Part shown: positions 34,211 through 46,055 of the stretch, piece by piece
Layout of the letters: every line of letters starts with the position of its first letter
Position numbering within the stretch: the first letter of the stretch is position 1
NCBI GenBank assembly: GCA_009617715.1
Contig: VTFK01000066.1
Span: 62,001 to 126,000, forward strand
DNA length: 64,000 nt
Source: Plectrocnemia conspersa
Lineage: Eukaryota > Arthropoda > Insecta > Trichoptera > Polycentropodidae
Reading direction: 5' to 3'
Position numbers and translations under genes: made by a program
The notes under the pieces: model-generated
What the model saw: the letters and a program-made list of their open reading frames with translations, nothing else
What the model was told of the DNA's origin: nothing
The model's database searches: none

Positions 34211-35965
34211 GCAAACTTAAAATTTATTTATGTGCTCACTAAGTCTATTTATAGGTTGGGTTGGCTTAACATTTTGTTGAAAATAGTTTAGTTTGTTAGG
34301 GGTAAAAATAGAATACTTTGAATTAAAATCCAAGGAAACACAAAATATGAAATTTATATAATGTGTAATAACTTTTGATATTAAAATGAAGTAAATATGT
34401 AAAACGATTTTATTAACCTCACAATGTTTAAACTTATTCAATTTTAATTGAGACGTAATTTTTTTTTTTTTAAGCTTTTTGATGTAAACTAAGATCTTAA
34501 ACCTTGTTGATACATCGTTTGTTTAATACCTTTCTTAAACAGACATATATTATTTTCTTTCAACTTAAAAATCGCCTTAAGAAATTTGTAATAAATTCAG
34601 CAATAAATTCGGTAAAATATGAAAATTAATATTCATAATAAACCTGAACTTTAAATACTTATTATGAATTTTTGCTGCATTAATTGCAGTTTCACGTTTT
34701 ATTTTTTGTGTAAAAAGCTTTGTCTGTAACTGATATCAAAAGTTATTAATTTAAAATTATATTTAGCATCTTAATAAATATTTTTTTAATAGTAGTGAAA
34801 TATGTGAAATTTCTATGTATGTATTTAGTGTAAAAAATAAATATTAAAAATAGATATCTCTAATATATGCTTATTTATGGTTTGATTTTTTACTTGAATT
34901 TCTAAACTGATCTCTAAAATTATCATATTTGATATTATTTACTATTTTTTCTGACTGATTTTATAAACGTTTTGATTAAACATACGGGTTTTAAGGTAGA
35001 TAGTGCAAAATTAGTGTTTAACAAATTTGAAAATTCGTAATATTAATAAATACAGTGAAATATATTATGGGGTCAATAAAATAATAATGGTTATTTAATT
35101 TAATAGGTATATATATTTTACTATATATAATATATCTTTAGCGATATATTTTGGTATTAGTATCTTACTATACCAAACATATAATGAATGACTTTTATAT
35201 TGCGTTCATTACATATTCTGTTACAAACGGAAAATAACTGCATTTTAATAATGAATAATTGTACTGCAGTATTTTTTTAAAAATTTGTGGAATTAAATTT
35301 TTTTTTCAAACTTAAAAATATAAAATAGAGTTAAATAAAAAAATACAACACAAAATGGATATTTTTAGTAGAACCAAAATTTGTACAGTGTTTAATTTTT
35401 AATTAAAAATTTGATTATTAAATGAAAATAAGAATCAATTTTTTAACACTAAAATTTCTATTGTAAGCAGGAAAAAATACATCTAATTGCACCACTCTAG
35501 TGATATATATTGTTTTATCAACAATTAATTAAAAATTCTATTAAAATTTTTTAAATTTTAATTAATATTAATTTAGCTACAATTTAATTGATTTTTACCG
35601 CAATATTGTGTATTGTATTGCTTTTTTTCCGAAAAAAAAATATATATGCATTTTTCAACATACACTGCTTAACAAAGTTGAGCTTTATGTTCCGATATAC
35701 CAAAATTAGCTTTCAATATGCTTTCACTGCTTTCAATGCTATTTTTAATTATGTTTCTTAATTATGTACAGATATAAAATTTATTAATTTGTTTTTTTGG
35801 TATGTTAAGTTATGTTTCTAAAAGATACTGAATGTATGTTTTATTATTATTATTTTTTGTATTAAAAATTTTATTACATATAAAATGGTCTCTATGAGCT
35901 GAAGTAGCTAATTTTAAAGATTTTACAATACTTAATATGTGCGACCTAGTTTGATTTAAATTAAT
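34211..35965. other. AT-rich gene-free stretch
   Basis: One of the most AT-rich parts of the window. No ORF or repeat recognised. Confidence 0.45.
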
Positions 35966-35969
35966 TATT

Positions 35970-36170
35970 ATGATATTCATTCGTGAGATTATGAAAATCA
36001 AGGAAAACCTAATCTGTTATGATCAATCGGAACTATAACTATATAATAATCACTTATTTCGATTTTTCAGACATGATAAAATTTAAAAAATACTAAGGTC
36101 CATATGGGATTCAAACCCAGGTCTTTCAGGTCAATAGTCAGAAGCTAATACCACTCGTCTATCGTGCTGC
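35970..36170 (-). mobile_element. tRNA-derived SINE, copy B (best head)
   Basis: On the minus strand the head has an A-box-like TAGACGAGTGGTATTAGC, then CTGAAAGACCTGGGTTTGAA with the B-box GGGTTTGAATCCC, then CATATGGACC. The body and the end (TCTCACGAATGAATATC) match copy A at 32202-32405. The terminal hairpin is degraded here. Confidence 0.75.
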
Positions 36171-36174
36171 TTAT

Positions 36175-37415
36175 TAAACAAAAAAGTTTATTTTTTACTT
36201 CTATAAAAAAATTCCAAAATCTTGGTTGATAAATATTATTTTATAATTATTATTAAGATTCTTCATACTGAAAAAAAAAAAAAAAAAACATCGTTTTTTA
36301 ATACTATATATGTATTTTAAAATATTCTTCTGGCAATGAAAAGTTCTTTGAGCAATTAAATATTTTCTTACAAAAATCCTTATTGTTTGAGGTAGAGATT
36401 AATTATCTGAACTTTAAAACAAAACCATTTCAACGTTTACCTATCATAATAACATACGGAAAATACTAATAGATTAAATATAGTCCAAGCCCATATTATA
36501 AATAGAAATGAGGGAAATAGAATACACAAAAACATTTATCAATGCAATTTTATTTTAAAAATTTAATATAAACAGTAAGGTTAAAAGAACAGATTTGTAG
36601 CTCTTTTTTATTTGCTAAAGCTATGTATTTACTTTAGTTATTATTTATTTGAAAAAAAAATTTTAGTAAAGCCAACTTTAAGCTTTGAAAAGCGGGCCAC
36701 GAGTTTGACACAACTGCTGTACAATTTTATGTATATGTTCCGCGGTTAGGTATAAACTAAAATTATTCAATTTAAAATTATATTTTGTATAATTTAATTG
36801 CGCAGATAAATCATAACAGTTTGTTGCTGGTTTATGGCATTATTTTAATTATTTTCAATGCATGCTCAAATAAATATTTTGATATTAACGATTTTTTCTC
36901 CGCGTTTAGTTGTATTTTCTCACGGTGTTGCGCCGAAAATTTTTTTTGGCATCTTCTGGAGAATAATTAAGGTGCAATTTATGTATCTTTGAATAAAATT
37001 AACATAAACAACGCGTTTTAGAAGAAATAATTTCTTAATCAAAAAACACGGCTTAACGAAACTAGTACGTACAACTAATCTGCTTCATAATTATCTGTGC
37101 ACTGTGCTCAGTAATTAAATTAGTAAAAAGCCTTGTTAATGTCACTTAAGCTTTACAAATTAATCCATTTTAAAAGATTAATCTACAATATAAGAAACCA
37201 TATAAGCGTTGATCAATGATCTCAATAAATCGTACAAATCTAAAATTAATATATTCATATTGTATTTTATCAGGTTTCGTAAATTTATAAAAAAATGGCA
37301 ATATTCTGAGGATTTTGGATTGCATTTTATATTTAAATTAAACATTACAGATTAATATATATAGCATACAAAAATAAATTTATGCTTAAAAATAGATAAA
37401 AAAGCCACTAGAGAC
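36175..37415. other. AT-rich gene-free stretch
   Basis: Contains an A18 run near 36270. No gene recognised. Confidence 0.45.
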
Positions 37416-37419
37416 ATGA

Positions 37420-37700
37420 TTTATGGAGCACATTATTCGGGGTACAGATACTTAGTAACGTGCCATTTAGGAGCTTTTGGTCGGCACGAGGCACTATTAG
37501 ACTATTTAAAGAGAGCCTCACATTGTGAAGGCACTTGTGTAGGCTGAAGTCTCAGCGGCAAAGACTCTCTCTTTGTAAATACAACATAGAGGCTGCGGTC
37601 TTAGTGACATTTACGGTGACGTATTAAATGGGGTAAGCCGGCCAAGGACGAAAGCTTGCCAAATAGCTGTCCGTTACGGTGTTAAAGCAATGCTAAAAAG
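37420..37700. other. GC-richer island, no gene recognised
   Basis: Mixed composition, no ORF above 60 aa. Candidate conserved non-coding element. Confidence 0.4.
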
Positions 37701-38079
37701 TCTAAGTACAATACATATGTGTTTGAGCTTAGTATAATAATATTTAGATTAAATAATGTATTATAAATATTTTATATTTATATTGGTTGTTTGTATATAT
37801 TGACAAGTTTCATGTTAAGCAAAAAATTATGTAGTTTATACTGTTAACATGTTAACTTAACAAAAACAATAACAATTGAAGCAAATAAACCTATTTAAAT
37901 AAATTCTGATAAATTATTGTTTAATGCCGAGTGGTCTCATTAATTACACGTCGGAAGATCTGTCAAATAAAAAATATTATCTTGTATGTAATGCAATATT
38001 TAGTAGATATTACAATTAAGACCAGTTCATAAAACTTTATTAAAAGCGGTCATAACGTTATTATAATTTATCTTCGTGT

Positions 38080-38300
38080 TTAACCCTTTATATTCGCGTT
38101 TATGTATAAAAATAACGTCGCCGTTGTGCCGAGTCGCAACAATAAATATAGATGTGTTTTCGCCATAGTAGGACTATTCTTCCGCAGTATACGTCGACTT
38201 ACTTTTTTTTTACGTTTTTACGGTAACGGCGTCGTTATCAACGGACGCTATATTCGAACGAACGAATTTCGACGTCCAACTCTCGTTTTAAAATAATAGA
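38080..38300 (+). mobile_element. TTAA-bounded terminus with internal inverted repeat
   Basis: TTAACCCTTTATATTCGCG starts at 38080, a piggyBac-type end. Inside, ATAACGTCGCCGTTGTGCC (38112-38130) faces GGTAACGGCGTCGTTAT (38222-38238), an imperfect inverted repeat around a 91-base spacer. The CG-rich arms contrast with the AT-rich surroundings. No second TTAA end found, so the right boundary is unknown. Confidence 0.45.
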
Positions 38301-38689
38301 TAAGTTGAACGGTTATAGCGCGCGGCTAAGTGAACGAATCGAAATTTATGTAATCCTTTTCCCAGAAGAACGAAAATAAGTAGAAGAAAAAACTTCGTAA
38401 TTAAAACTTTGAATATTTCGATCGACGCTCTCTTGCGCAACCTTGAAGACAAGAGTATTTGAATGTTGAAAAGTTAGCTTAAAATAACTTTATTTTTATT
38501 ATATTTAATATTTGTCTAATATCTGATTTTTTTTATAAAATATCCTAAAATAGTGATTCGACATGTATTAAAGACATTGTGCTTATTAGAAGACAAATCA
38601 CTAGAGAAGTTGGTATGGACGATTATGGGTTTTCTTGAAATTCGCGCACTTAATCACCGTAACCACGACAATAATAAGGATGAACGTGA

Positions 38690-39070
38690 CAATAAACTGA
38701 ACTGAACAGACCACACAATAGCTCTCGTTATGTGTAACAATTAAATAACATGATGTAATTACCCTCCTATGCTTAGAAAGAATATTTATTTGTTGGGTAA
38801 CGGGCGAGGAAGCAATATATCACTGGACGGCAAAAATCACAATAAACACAGTTTATCCCGTTGTACAATTCGACCTGCGAAAGATATCCATCAAGTAAAT
38901 ATCACTTTTTAGATGCGTGGCAATATTTCATTGGACAAATAAACAAGTGCAACAATGGACTGAATGGTCGCTGCATGGTTTTGATTCCCTAGAGAGTGTT
39001 CATTATGATATTTAAGCCCCTCTCCAAGGGATGAAAGGCATCGACTACATCGCCACTGCCACAACTAAAT
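38690..39070. other. GC-richer island, no gene recognised
   Basis: No ORF of note. Candidate conserved non-coding element. Confidence 0.35.
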
Positions 39071-39699
39071 ACCACCACTAGACAATAGCTTCTTCAGCAA
39101 TCAAATTTAAATTTGAGAAATAAATAGTAATTTGATAAATGAGTTGGTAATGATAATAGAGTCGCAAAAATATAAAAATTGTAGAGCCATTAGACTGCTT
39201 CGTAAATGGTAAAATGTCTTTAAAAAAATAAATTATTTTCGAAAAAATATAATAAAATTATTATATGATGAAGAAAATGAAAAACTACTAAGACAACACA
39301 AATTGTAATTAAGTTTCGTTAATTAAATATTATATTTTTTATTATTTTTTGTAAAAATATGCCACCCTTAATAGTATATGAGTCACTTCGTTTCATAAAG
39401 TTTGGTATTTTATTTTTGTAACTTGAGATTTATAACCGATTAATATCGTCTATTTATAAATAATTGATATAACAGTATCAATGATTACGGAAATATTCTC
39501 GTCCCGGTTCTTGAAACGTAAATCTTGGGAGTCGGTATTATAAAAATTAGGAAGTATGTGGAATCCAGAGAACCATGAATTTGATATATTTTTAGTAAAA
39601 AATATAAACATATCACAATGCGTTCATCTGGAGTAAACGGTGTGAGTTCAAATCAATACTATAAGCTAGAATTATTTCTTAGTATTATAATCGATTACC

Positions 39700-40170
39700 T
39701 GGAACCACCCCATCCCTTCTCGCGAAGACAAAGCTAATTGGAGCCGTTTGTGGCAAATGAGTCAAACGCACCCAAAGAACAAATTGTTTACATATCATGC
39801 AAGCGTACCGAAACATTATAACGAACCGTCTTTGGAATTCTTCATTACAAACATTCAGCACACTGGAAGGCAAACAAACCCTCTCTCCCACTCTGTGCTA
39901 GCGAACGTTCAACCAGCAAAGCCTGCGCCCTTATGCTTTTCAAGTCAAATCGCGGTTGTTGTGCCGAGTCTTTATACATCACACATAATACTACGTAGAT
40001 ACACGGGCGAGATTCCAGTCAAAATACCTCTCCTTTTGCCTATTGTCAAGGGGTAATTTAATGATTGTGCATCGGGGCATAGCAGCCTCCGAGCCGTGAC
40101 GAGTATACGTCTAACGAAATTACACGTCATACGATGCTGGCTTCAATTTGCTCCAAGACTGCGTGACAAA
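39700..40170. other. GC-richer island, no gene recognised
   Basis: A 102-aa plus ORF (39748-40056) and a 68-aa minus ORF overlap. Neither is recognised. Candidate conserved non-coding element. Confidence 0.4.
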
Positions 40171-40534
40171 GTATTGATTGAGAGCTTTTGAGTCTTAATT
40201 AAAATTATAAATAAAATTTTTACAGTTTTAAAATTTTTAAAATAAAAAGTTCCGTCTATTAGTGAAAAATTGTTTAGGTTCACGTATACTTTATGTTATT
40301 ATAATATAACCCAATCTAAATAATTAAGTCGTTTCAAAAGATTGGGGAAATTCTGGATTTTAGATGACGTGAAGAGGGAAGCGGCTGCTTTGCAGTTTTC
40401 TCCATTTATGTCAATGGTCAGCGTAGCTCTTTTTTTATTATTTTAATATAAAATATAGAAAGAAAATCATAATTTAAATTCAACTAAATCGTATTTGATA
40501 TACTTTATGTTATAAATCTGAAATTTCAAAATTC

Positions 40535-40760
40535 AGGGCTTACTGCTATTGCGGCCCTAAGACTTAGATTTAATAATAGCTATAAAAAATAAAATTCTAA
40601 ATTACAGACAATTAATTGGACCCATTTTATCATATGCTTGCCCAGCGTATTATATCAGTAATACTATTTTTTTAAATTGCAAGTCATTCAAAATAAATTT
40701 ACAAAATATAATCTTTTTAAAAAAGGCACATTAGCATTTAAATACCAACATTGTATTTTA
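40535..40760 (+). pseudogene. Jockey-type LINE, 3-prime part of RT ORF
   Basis: GLTAIAALRLRFNNSYKK and, after a frame change, IGPILSYACPAYYISNT correspond to the same region as at 20200-20450. Frame broken. Third copy of this family segment. Confidence 0.7.
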
Positions 40761-41189
40761 TATCCCTATTTTTTTTTTATCAAATTGGAGCTAATAAGAA
40801 ATTTTAAACCTTAAAATGGCTATAAACAAGTAATATATATGCATATTTATAAAAACAATTGTAATTATTGAAATTATGTTTTTTTATAATATAAAAATAA
40901 AAAAAGCTTTCATTAGAATAGTAAAATTCTTACATCTCTCTTCTAAGCATATAATTAACATATTAACGTTGAGTTCTCGTAGAGTCTGATATGAAACTAA
41001 AGAACTGAAATTATTGTTTATGAATACAAAATTTATATTATTGTAGTCACAGAATCATATCTAAAGCCGCACGCTAACATTTACATCTTTAGCTTTGTCT
41101 GTTTTCGGTTATAATTTATTAAGCTAATATAACTAATTGTTTATTAAACTTAGGAATATTATTATACAAATTTATTAAATTTAAATTTA

Positions 41190-41445
41190 ATATTCCCCTC
41201 GCCGTACTCGTTTTCTTATACCTAAGTTTGCTCGGCCCGTTTCTCTTTATCTTGTATACGAACGATATTGCAAAAATAAAAAAACGCGTTTATCTATGAA
41301 CCCTGACGTTACAGCTACTTAACAACAGGAATAAATTACAAATATCTTTTGAAATCTTAAATAAATATTTCAAGGGGTAGAAAATTAAAATCATCCAAAT
41401 TAAAACAGAAGCAATTATTTTCATTACAAAATAAACAGGGCAGTA
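41190..41445 (+). pseudogene. Jockey-type LINE RT fragment
   Basis: LLGPFLFILYTNDIAKIKK from 41228 is the segment after GVPQGS in the RT palm. Further on, LQISFEILNKYFKG and IKTEAIIF match the segment after the YADD box (compare FKILNKYFE and TETIIFTK in the 29680-30945 copy). The YADD box itself is lost in a deletion. It lies downstream of, but is not continuous with, the 40535 fragment, because the gene order is reversed. Confidence 0.75.
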
Positions 41446-41569
41446 ACTTATACGTATGAATAAGTAATTGATATCTAAGCATATCTAAAATATATAATTA
41501 AATAACGTATCCCAATATATTAATTGAGTTGCTCATCAAACATATTTACATCAGTAAGTAAATTGTAAT

Positions 41570-42010
41570 CCCTCGTCTAAAGGGCTTCCCCTTCCGACAC
41601 CCATCCCATACATAACACAAGTAAATAGCTCAATTATCTCAAGAATTTCCGCCGCGATATGTAGCAAACGATGGAACTGATAAGGTATTCCGTCCGCGTG
41701 CTCGTCGTATTGGTTTACCTTTGTCTTCTTCTCCTACTTTATACGTCTTACTCTCTTAAGGGAAAGCCATGAGTTGTTCGAACCCTCCCACTCCAGACAG
41801 GCTATATAGCAAACACCCGTGCGCCACCCACTCGCCGTACGGTTTGCACAGAAGCCCTTTGAAGGATCCATCCCGGCGTTTACACGTACCCAAAACTTTT
41901 GATGTTGCTCATAGATTTAAAGTTAAAGTTCGATCTTGACACAACTTGTCCACACACTCAGCAAACCGACTTCGCACATTGCGCACGAAGTCGCGCACTT
42001 CCTAAACCAC
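41570..42010. other. GC-richer island, possible 5-prime UTR on minus strand
   Basis: The minus strand reads GTG-rich (AAAGTGCTAGTGGTGTTAG) followed by a 45-codon ORF from about 41871 and then ACAAAG|GTAAAC, a fair donor shape. No start-site motif stands out. It may be an untranslated exon or just another conserved island. Confidence 0.3.
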
Positions 42011-42014
42011 TAAC

Positions 42015-43150
42015 ACCACTAGCACTTTAAATCTAATTTATTTTATTTTATTTAATAATTTTCAATATAAAGAGAAGTGTTTTTAAGACTAGTTTTTTTT
42101 AGCAACATTGAAGGCAAATTATTTATTACGTCTAAAATAAATTTATCAACGAGCTGCTACATTATGCAAATAGATCAAGTATATTGTGGAATGAAAAACT
42201 GCCACATATTTCAGATATCAAAAGATTCAACTACAGACTATCATAATATCATTCATAAGTAAAATATTTATGTATATTATTTTTAATATACAATTCCCTA
42301 GAATTTATAAAATAATTCCAGACTTTAGATTCGGCTTTAGATGTTGAATTCATTTGAAAATGTTTCACTTTTGTAAAGATATCAGCGTAGAACCTTTTAA
42401 AACTGCCAAAGATGCAAGTTAAATATATTAACTACTTAATGCTGATAGTCTGCCTTTTTTATCCGCATAATTTACTTTCAAGTTTTGAGGTCGAAGGGGT
42501 GTGACTTTGTTCGTACGAATTTCGCCGCGTCAAGTGTTAAAAATAAAAAATAAATTGTATATGTCACAAAGTTTGCTATTTGCTGTTTTTTTTTACCAAG
42601 AAAAAGTATTTGACTAGTATTTTATCATACTTGGTACCGTTTTCATTTTTAAATATGTGTATATTTGGTGATTCTAAATAAATTATTATTTTATTTTATT
42701 AGTACGTGATCCATAATTTGAGATTTACTGATTTTACCATATTGATCATATTATTAAAAAATAACAATCATTATAAAACTGTATTTTAAATTTGACGTTA
42801 TCACATCACCTAATTAAAAAGTCAAAATTGTTTAAAACGTTTAGGTCCTAACTTTCGCGACTAAGCTCCGTCCCATTTTTAAGAATAATGGTATGCAAGT
42901 GTTAAAAACCACAAAAATCCACAGCCAATTATACATGTATCATAAAGAGAAAGACCTAAAGCTTTATATTGCATATAAAATTTACATTAAAAAGTGGTGG
43001 GAAATATAACTAATGAACTCAAAATTAGAAAAAAAATTGGAAAAAGTACTAAAAAATGGTACTTATTCAAAACAATATTGTGTGTTTAATATGACAGAAA
43101 CTGCAATAAAAAGCTATGAAACGTAGAAACACTTATCTGTTTTATCACAA
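42015..43150. other. AT-rich gene-free stretch
   Basis: No gene recognised. Confidence 0.45.
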
Positions 43151-43159
43151 TCAATGGTT

Positions 43160-43630
43160 TGAATTTTTAACTGTACTCAAATAAAATAATAATAATTGTC
43201 CAATGTACGAGAAAACGATGCGTGCACTCGAAGGGATGACTGATTTCCGACCGATCGTGGGGGCGCTAGCGTTATGCAAGGAGTAGGAGAATTGTTGATT
43301 ATTATGCGCAAAATTATCAGCTTTATAGAGCAACTTTTCTTTTTTACCTGCGCTTAAATTTTCATAATCAACTTTTAGCCGCCCAGATCGAGCAAATACC
43401 CCACCGTGCGTCGTGCAGGTATCATCTGCCTCGTGCTGACTCATTGAGTTTGAGTCTAAAAAGTGTCTTTCTTCGTCTGCTTCTCTGTGATCAAATATAA
43501 CATATTTTATATTGCTGGTTCAAGACGGCCTTGGCGAATCACAGATGAAGATGTTGGCGGGTAAATTGCATCGCCTTTTAGGCGTACAAGCGAAAATTGT
43601 TTATGCATTTAAAGTCAAACTTACAGCTGA
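43160..43630. other. GC-richer island, no gene recognised
   Basis: A 97-aa minus-strand ORF (43151-43444) of no known family. Candidate conserved non-coding element. Confidence 0.35.
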
Positions 43631-43639
43631 CCACTTTCG

Positions 43640-43815
43640 GCTATCGTTAATAAATGAGTAAAAATCATTTTTGCGCAAGGCAGCACGCATTGTCTATCGC
43701 GCATCTTTTCTATATAAAGGATAGTTTTTCTTGTACTTATTGATGATTACAAATGATTAACGTTTCAAGACGGATGTACTAATAGTAATTATAAACGCAA
43801 TTTTTAAGTCCAGAG
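43640..43815 (+). repeat. dispersed repeat, copy 2 (partner 23810-23970)
   Basis: See the partner entry. The shared order is ACGCATTG, CGCGCA/TGCGCA, GTTTTT, GATTAAC and an ATAGTTA/AATAGTAATTA block. Family unknown. Confidence 0.45.
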
Positions 43816-44296
43816 CTCTCTTCCCTTCTTTTCGATAAGTCTTTCAAGGCAGTATTTTGATCTTTGTCTTTATTTTTTCATGTAAATAATTTAGCAATAT
43901 AAACATATGTACTCTTCAAGCAATAACATAATCTCTAGAATGCTGAAAAGTGACGTATTTTGTAGATCGCCAAAATATCTCGGATTAAATTTAGATTAAA
44001 GTTAAAGTTGGAGACGTAGTTCTATTATTTTAAAGGATTAATGGATATACTTTCGTTGTTTTATATAAATCCTGGATATAATACAAACACTGCTGGCATA
44101 TAAAGTTCTAATTAGATACAGCATATTTAATAGTTCCTTCGGTAAAGTAAAAGTAATCCCAAATGCTTTAGGATTGTCTTCAACTATTACAGCTATATTT
44201 TTAAAGTAGTCGTTTACTGACCGTGGTTTTTATAACTTTAATATAAATATTAAAACTAGAAGAAAAAAATCTGTCTTGATCTTTATTAATCCTTTC

Positions 44297-44365
44297 AACG
44301 CCAAGCGCATGATATGATGCGCAACTAAATCTACCGTCTAACGCCAAGCGCATGATATGATGCGC
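44297..44365 (+). repeat. exact 26-bp duplication with GCGCAT hairpins
   Basis: A 26-bp unit starting AACGCCAA and ending with the hairpin GCGCATGATATGATGCGC occurs without change at 44297-44322 and 44340-44365. The copies are 43 bases apart. Confidence 0.85.
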
Positions 44366-44765
44366 TCGTTAAAACCTTCGTTTTTTAAAGAAACGGAAAG
44401 GTAAAAGTTGGCAATATATGTTTTAAAAATCAGTTTGAGTTCCTAGTAAACGATTTCAGTGATTTTATTTATAGAATTTGCGATGAAACAGTGGTATATA
44501 TAATTATAAAGTCACGCCTTAATTTTAGTCGTTTGTATTTCGCGCGTGGTTTCGATCGTGCTTATTTAGACCACTTTTAGGGTTAGCACAAACGCATCGC
44601 GGAAATTTTTTTTTATACTTTAATTTATGAATCGAAATTAAATTATGTCATCAATATTTCAATGATAATTGTGATTTGTAAATACTTGTGAATATATTTA
44701 TACGTTATTTCGACTGTTTTAATATTGTCAACTGTTTTTTGTGATTGGTTTTATTGTTTGTAATA

Positions 44766-44885
44766 ATTAAATAATAATAATAATAATTACTATTAAATAC
44801 TCATTAATAAATATAAATAAGATATAATTAATAAAATATCAATATTAACTCTTAGTAAATATTAAATAATAATAATAATAACAAA
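44766..44885. repeat. AAT-rich microsatellite tracts
   Basis: Two interrupted runs of AAT/AATAATAAT in about 120 bases. Confidence 0.75.
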
Positions 44886-45008
44886 ACGATTCCTTGTCGT
44901 AGAATCATTTTATTTTACTTGTTCTATTTATTTACATTAAATTAATACCATCGTGACCTAACAGGTTACCCCAATGCGTCACGATGGTCGAAAAGTTTAT
45001 TATTTATT

Positions 45009-45043
45009 GTATATATATATGTGTGTGTGTGTAATATATATTA
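45009..45043. repeat. TA/TG dinucleotide microsatellite
   Basis: TATATATATA followed by TGTGTGTGTGTG and more TA. Confidence 0.8.
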
Positions 45044-45054
45044 CATATTCCGCC

Positions 45055-45660
45055 TGGAGTGTAGATATGTTGCACTCTTGCCGGTCCCAAGCCCGGATAA
45101 AGGAGGAGGGTTTCTATCATGGAGCAAACCAACCAACGTGGATAAATCCAAATAGTTATGAAAAAATCACAAAGAAATAATAAATCCGCCCCGATTCATA
45201 ATGACCTAGACCAGTGGTCAGCAAACTTATTAACCAAAGAGCCAAATATGTACATTACAACGATTAAAAAAAAATTGAGAGCCAAATTTATTTATTAATT
45301 TAGCAAACCTTTATTATAATTTTCCAAATCAACACAAAGACGTTCAAATTTAGAGCTCCATATTTTCTTGTTTTTTAAATCCGGCGCGTAAATGCCGGTG
45401 GATATTTGTGCCAGAGCCGCACTTAAGGGGCCAAAGAGCCGCATGCGGCTCCGGAGCCGCACTTTGCCGACCTCTGACCTAGACGATCGAAATCTAGATA
45501 AACGATTGGACTTCAATTTTGGAAGCTGGAATGTGCAATATTACAACCAGGAAAAATGCAAACAATATCGGAAGAAATACTAAAACTCAAGATATATCTA
45601 GAAGCCCTACAAGAAATTAGGTGGAAATGCCAAAACTGATCACCGGTTGTAGTGCCGTGG
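45055..45660 (+). pseudogene. LINE 5-prime region and endonuclease start, split by a hAT MITE
   Basis: The left part (45055-45211) has CTTGCCGGTCCCAAGCCCGG followed by ATAAAGGAGGAGGGTT, a stretch I recall from insect LINE leaders. After the MITE, 45485-45645 reads FGSWNV, then in another frame LQPGKMQTISEEILKLK and EALQEIRW. This is the start of the APE-type endonuclease of RTE/CR1-like LINEs (GTWNVRSL...ALQEIRW). One frameshift falls near 45536. The end is GTGGAAGAAGAAGAAGAAG. Removing the MITE and one target copy makes the flanks continuous. Confidence 0.72.
45212..45476. mobile_element. 265-bp hAT MITE with perfect 8-bp target duplication
   Basis: Left end CAGTGGTCAGCAAACTTATT. Right end in reverse complement CAGAGGTCGGCAAAGTGCGG, followed inward by GAGCCGCATGCGGCTC, a perfect palindrome. 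ACCTAGAC flanks both sides (45204-45211, 45477-45484). No ORF of its own. These ends match the widespread hAT pattern CAGTGGTCGGCAAAC. Nested in a LINE fragment. Confidence 0.93.
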
Positions 45661-45664
45661 AAGA

Positions 45665-46010
45665 AGAAGAAGAAGAATATGTATATATTATAAATTATAC
45701 ATATAATTATATATAGTTAAATGTAACATCGTATCTTGCTATCAAGTTATATTATTTATTATTTTTATATATAAAGAAATATGACAACCTTCAACAACAA
45801 CCAATTGCAAACACCATTGATCAAAAACAAACGGTTTGGTTATTAGGGTTATTTTTGTGTACGATATATGTGATTTTGTATCAAAGAAATCTTGTCGATT
45901 TGTAAATTTTTATAACAGGATGTAGGTCAGACGAAGAAAAAATGCGTTGCAGATTTATATATTAAAATTGTCTCAGTGTGAGCATGACCCTGCTTGTCGT
46001 TCGCTTGTAT
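45665..46010. other. AT-rich gene-free stretch
   Basis: Nothing recognised. Confidence 0.4.
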
Positions 46011-46014
46011 AGTG

Positions 46015-46055
46015 CCGCGCGCGTACATGTGTGTGTAGGTGTGTGTACGCGAGCC
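46015..46055. repeat. GT-rich simple sequence
   Basis: Alternating purine-pyrimidine tract with GCGCGCGTAC and GTGTGTGTAGGTGTGTG, a Z-DNA-prone composition. Confidence 0.6.

Noticed and set aside
39590..39662. tRNA-like stretch with GTGTGAGTTCAAATC
   Set aside because: Only a weak B-box; no A-box at the right distance and no stems.
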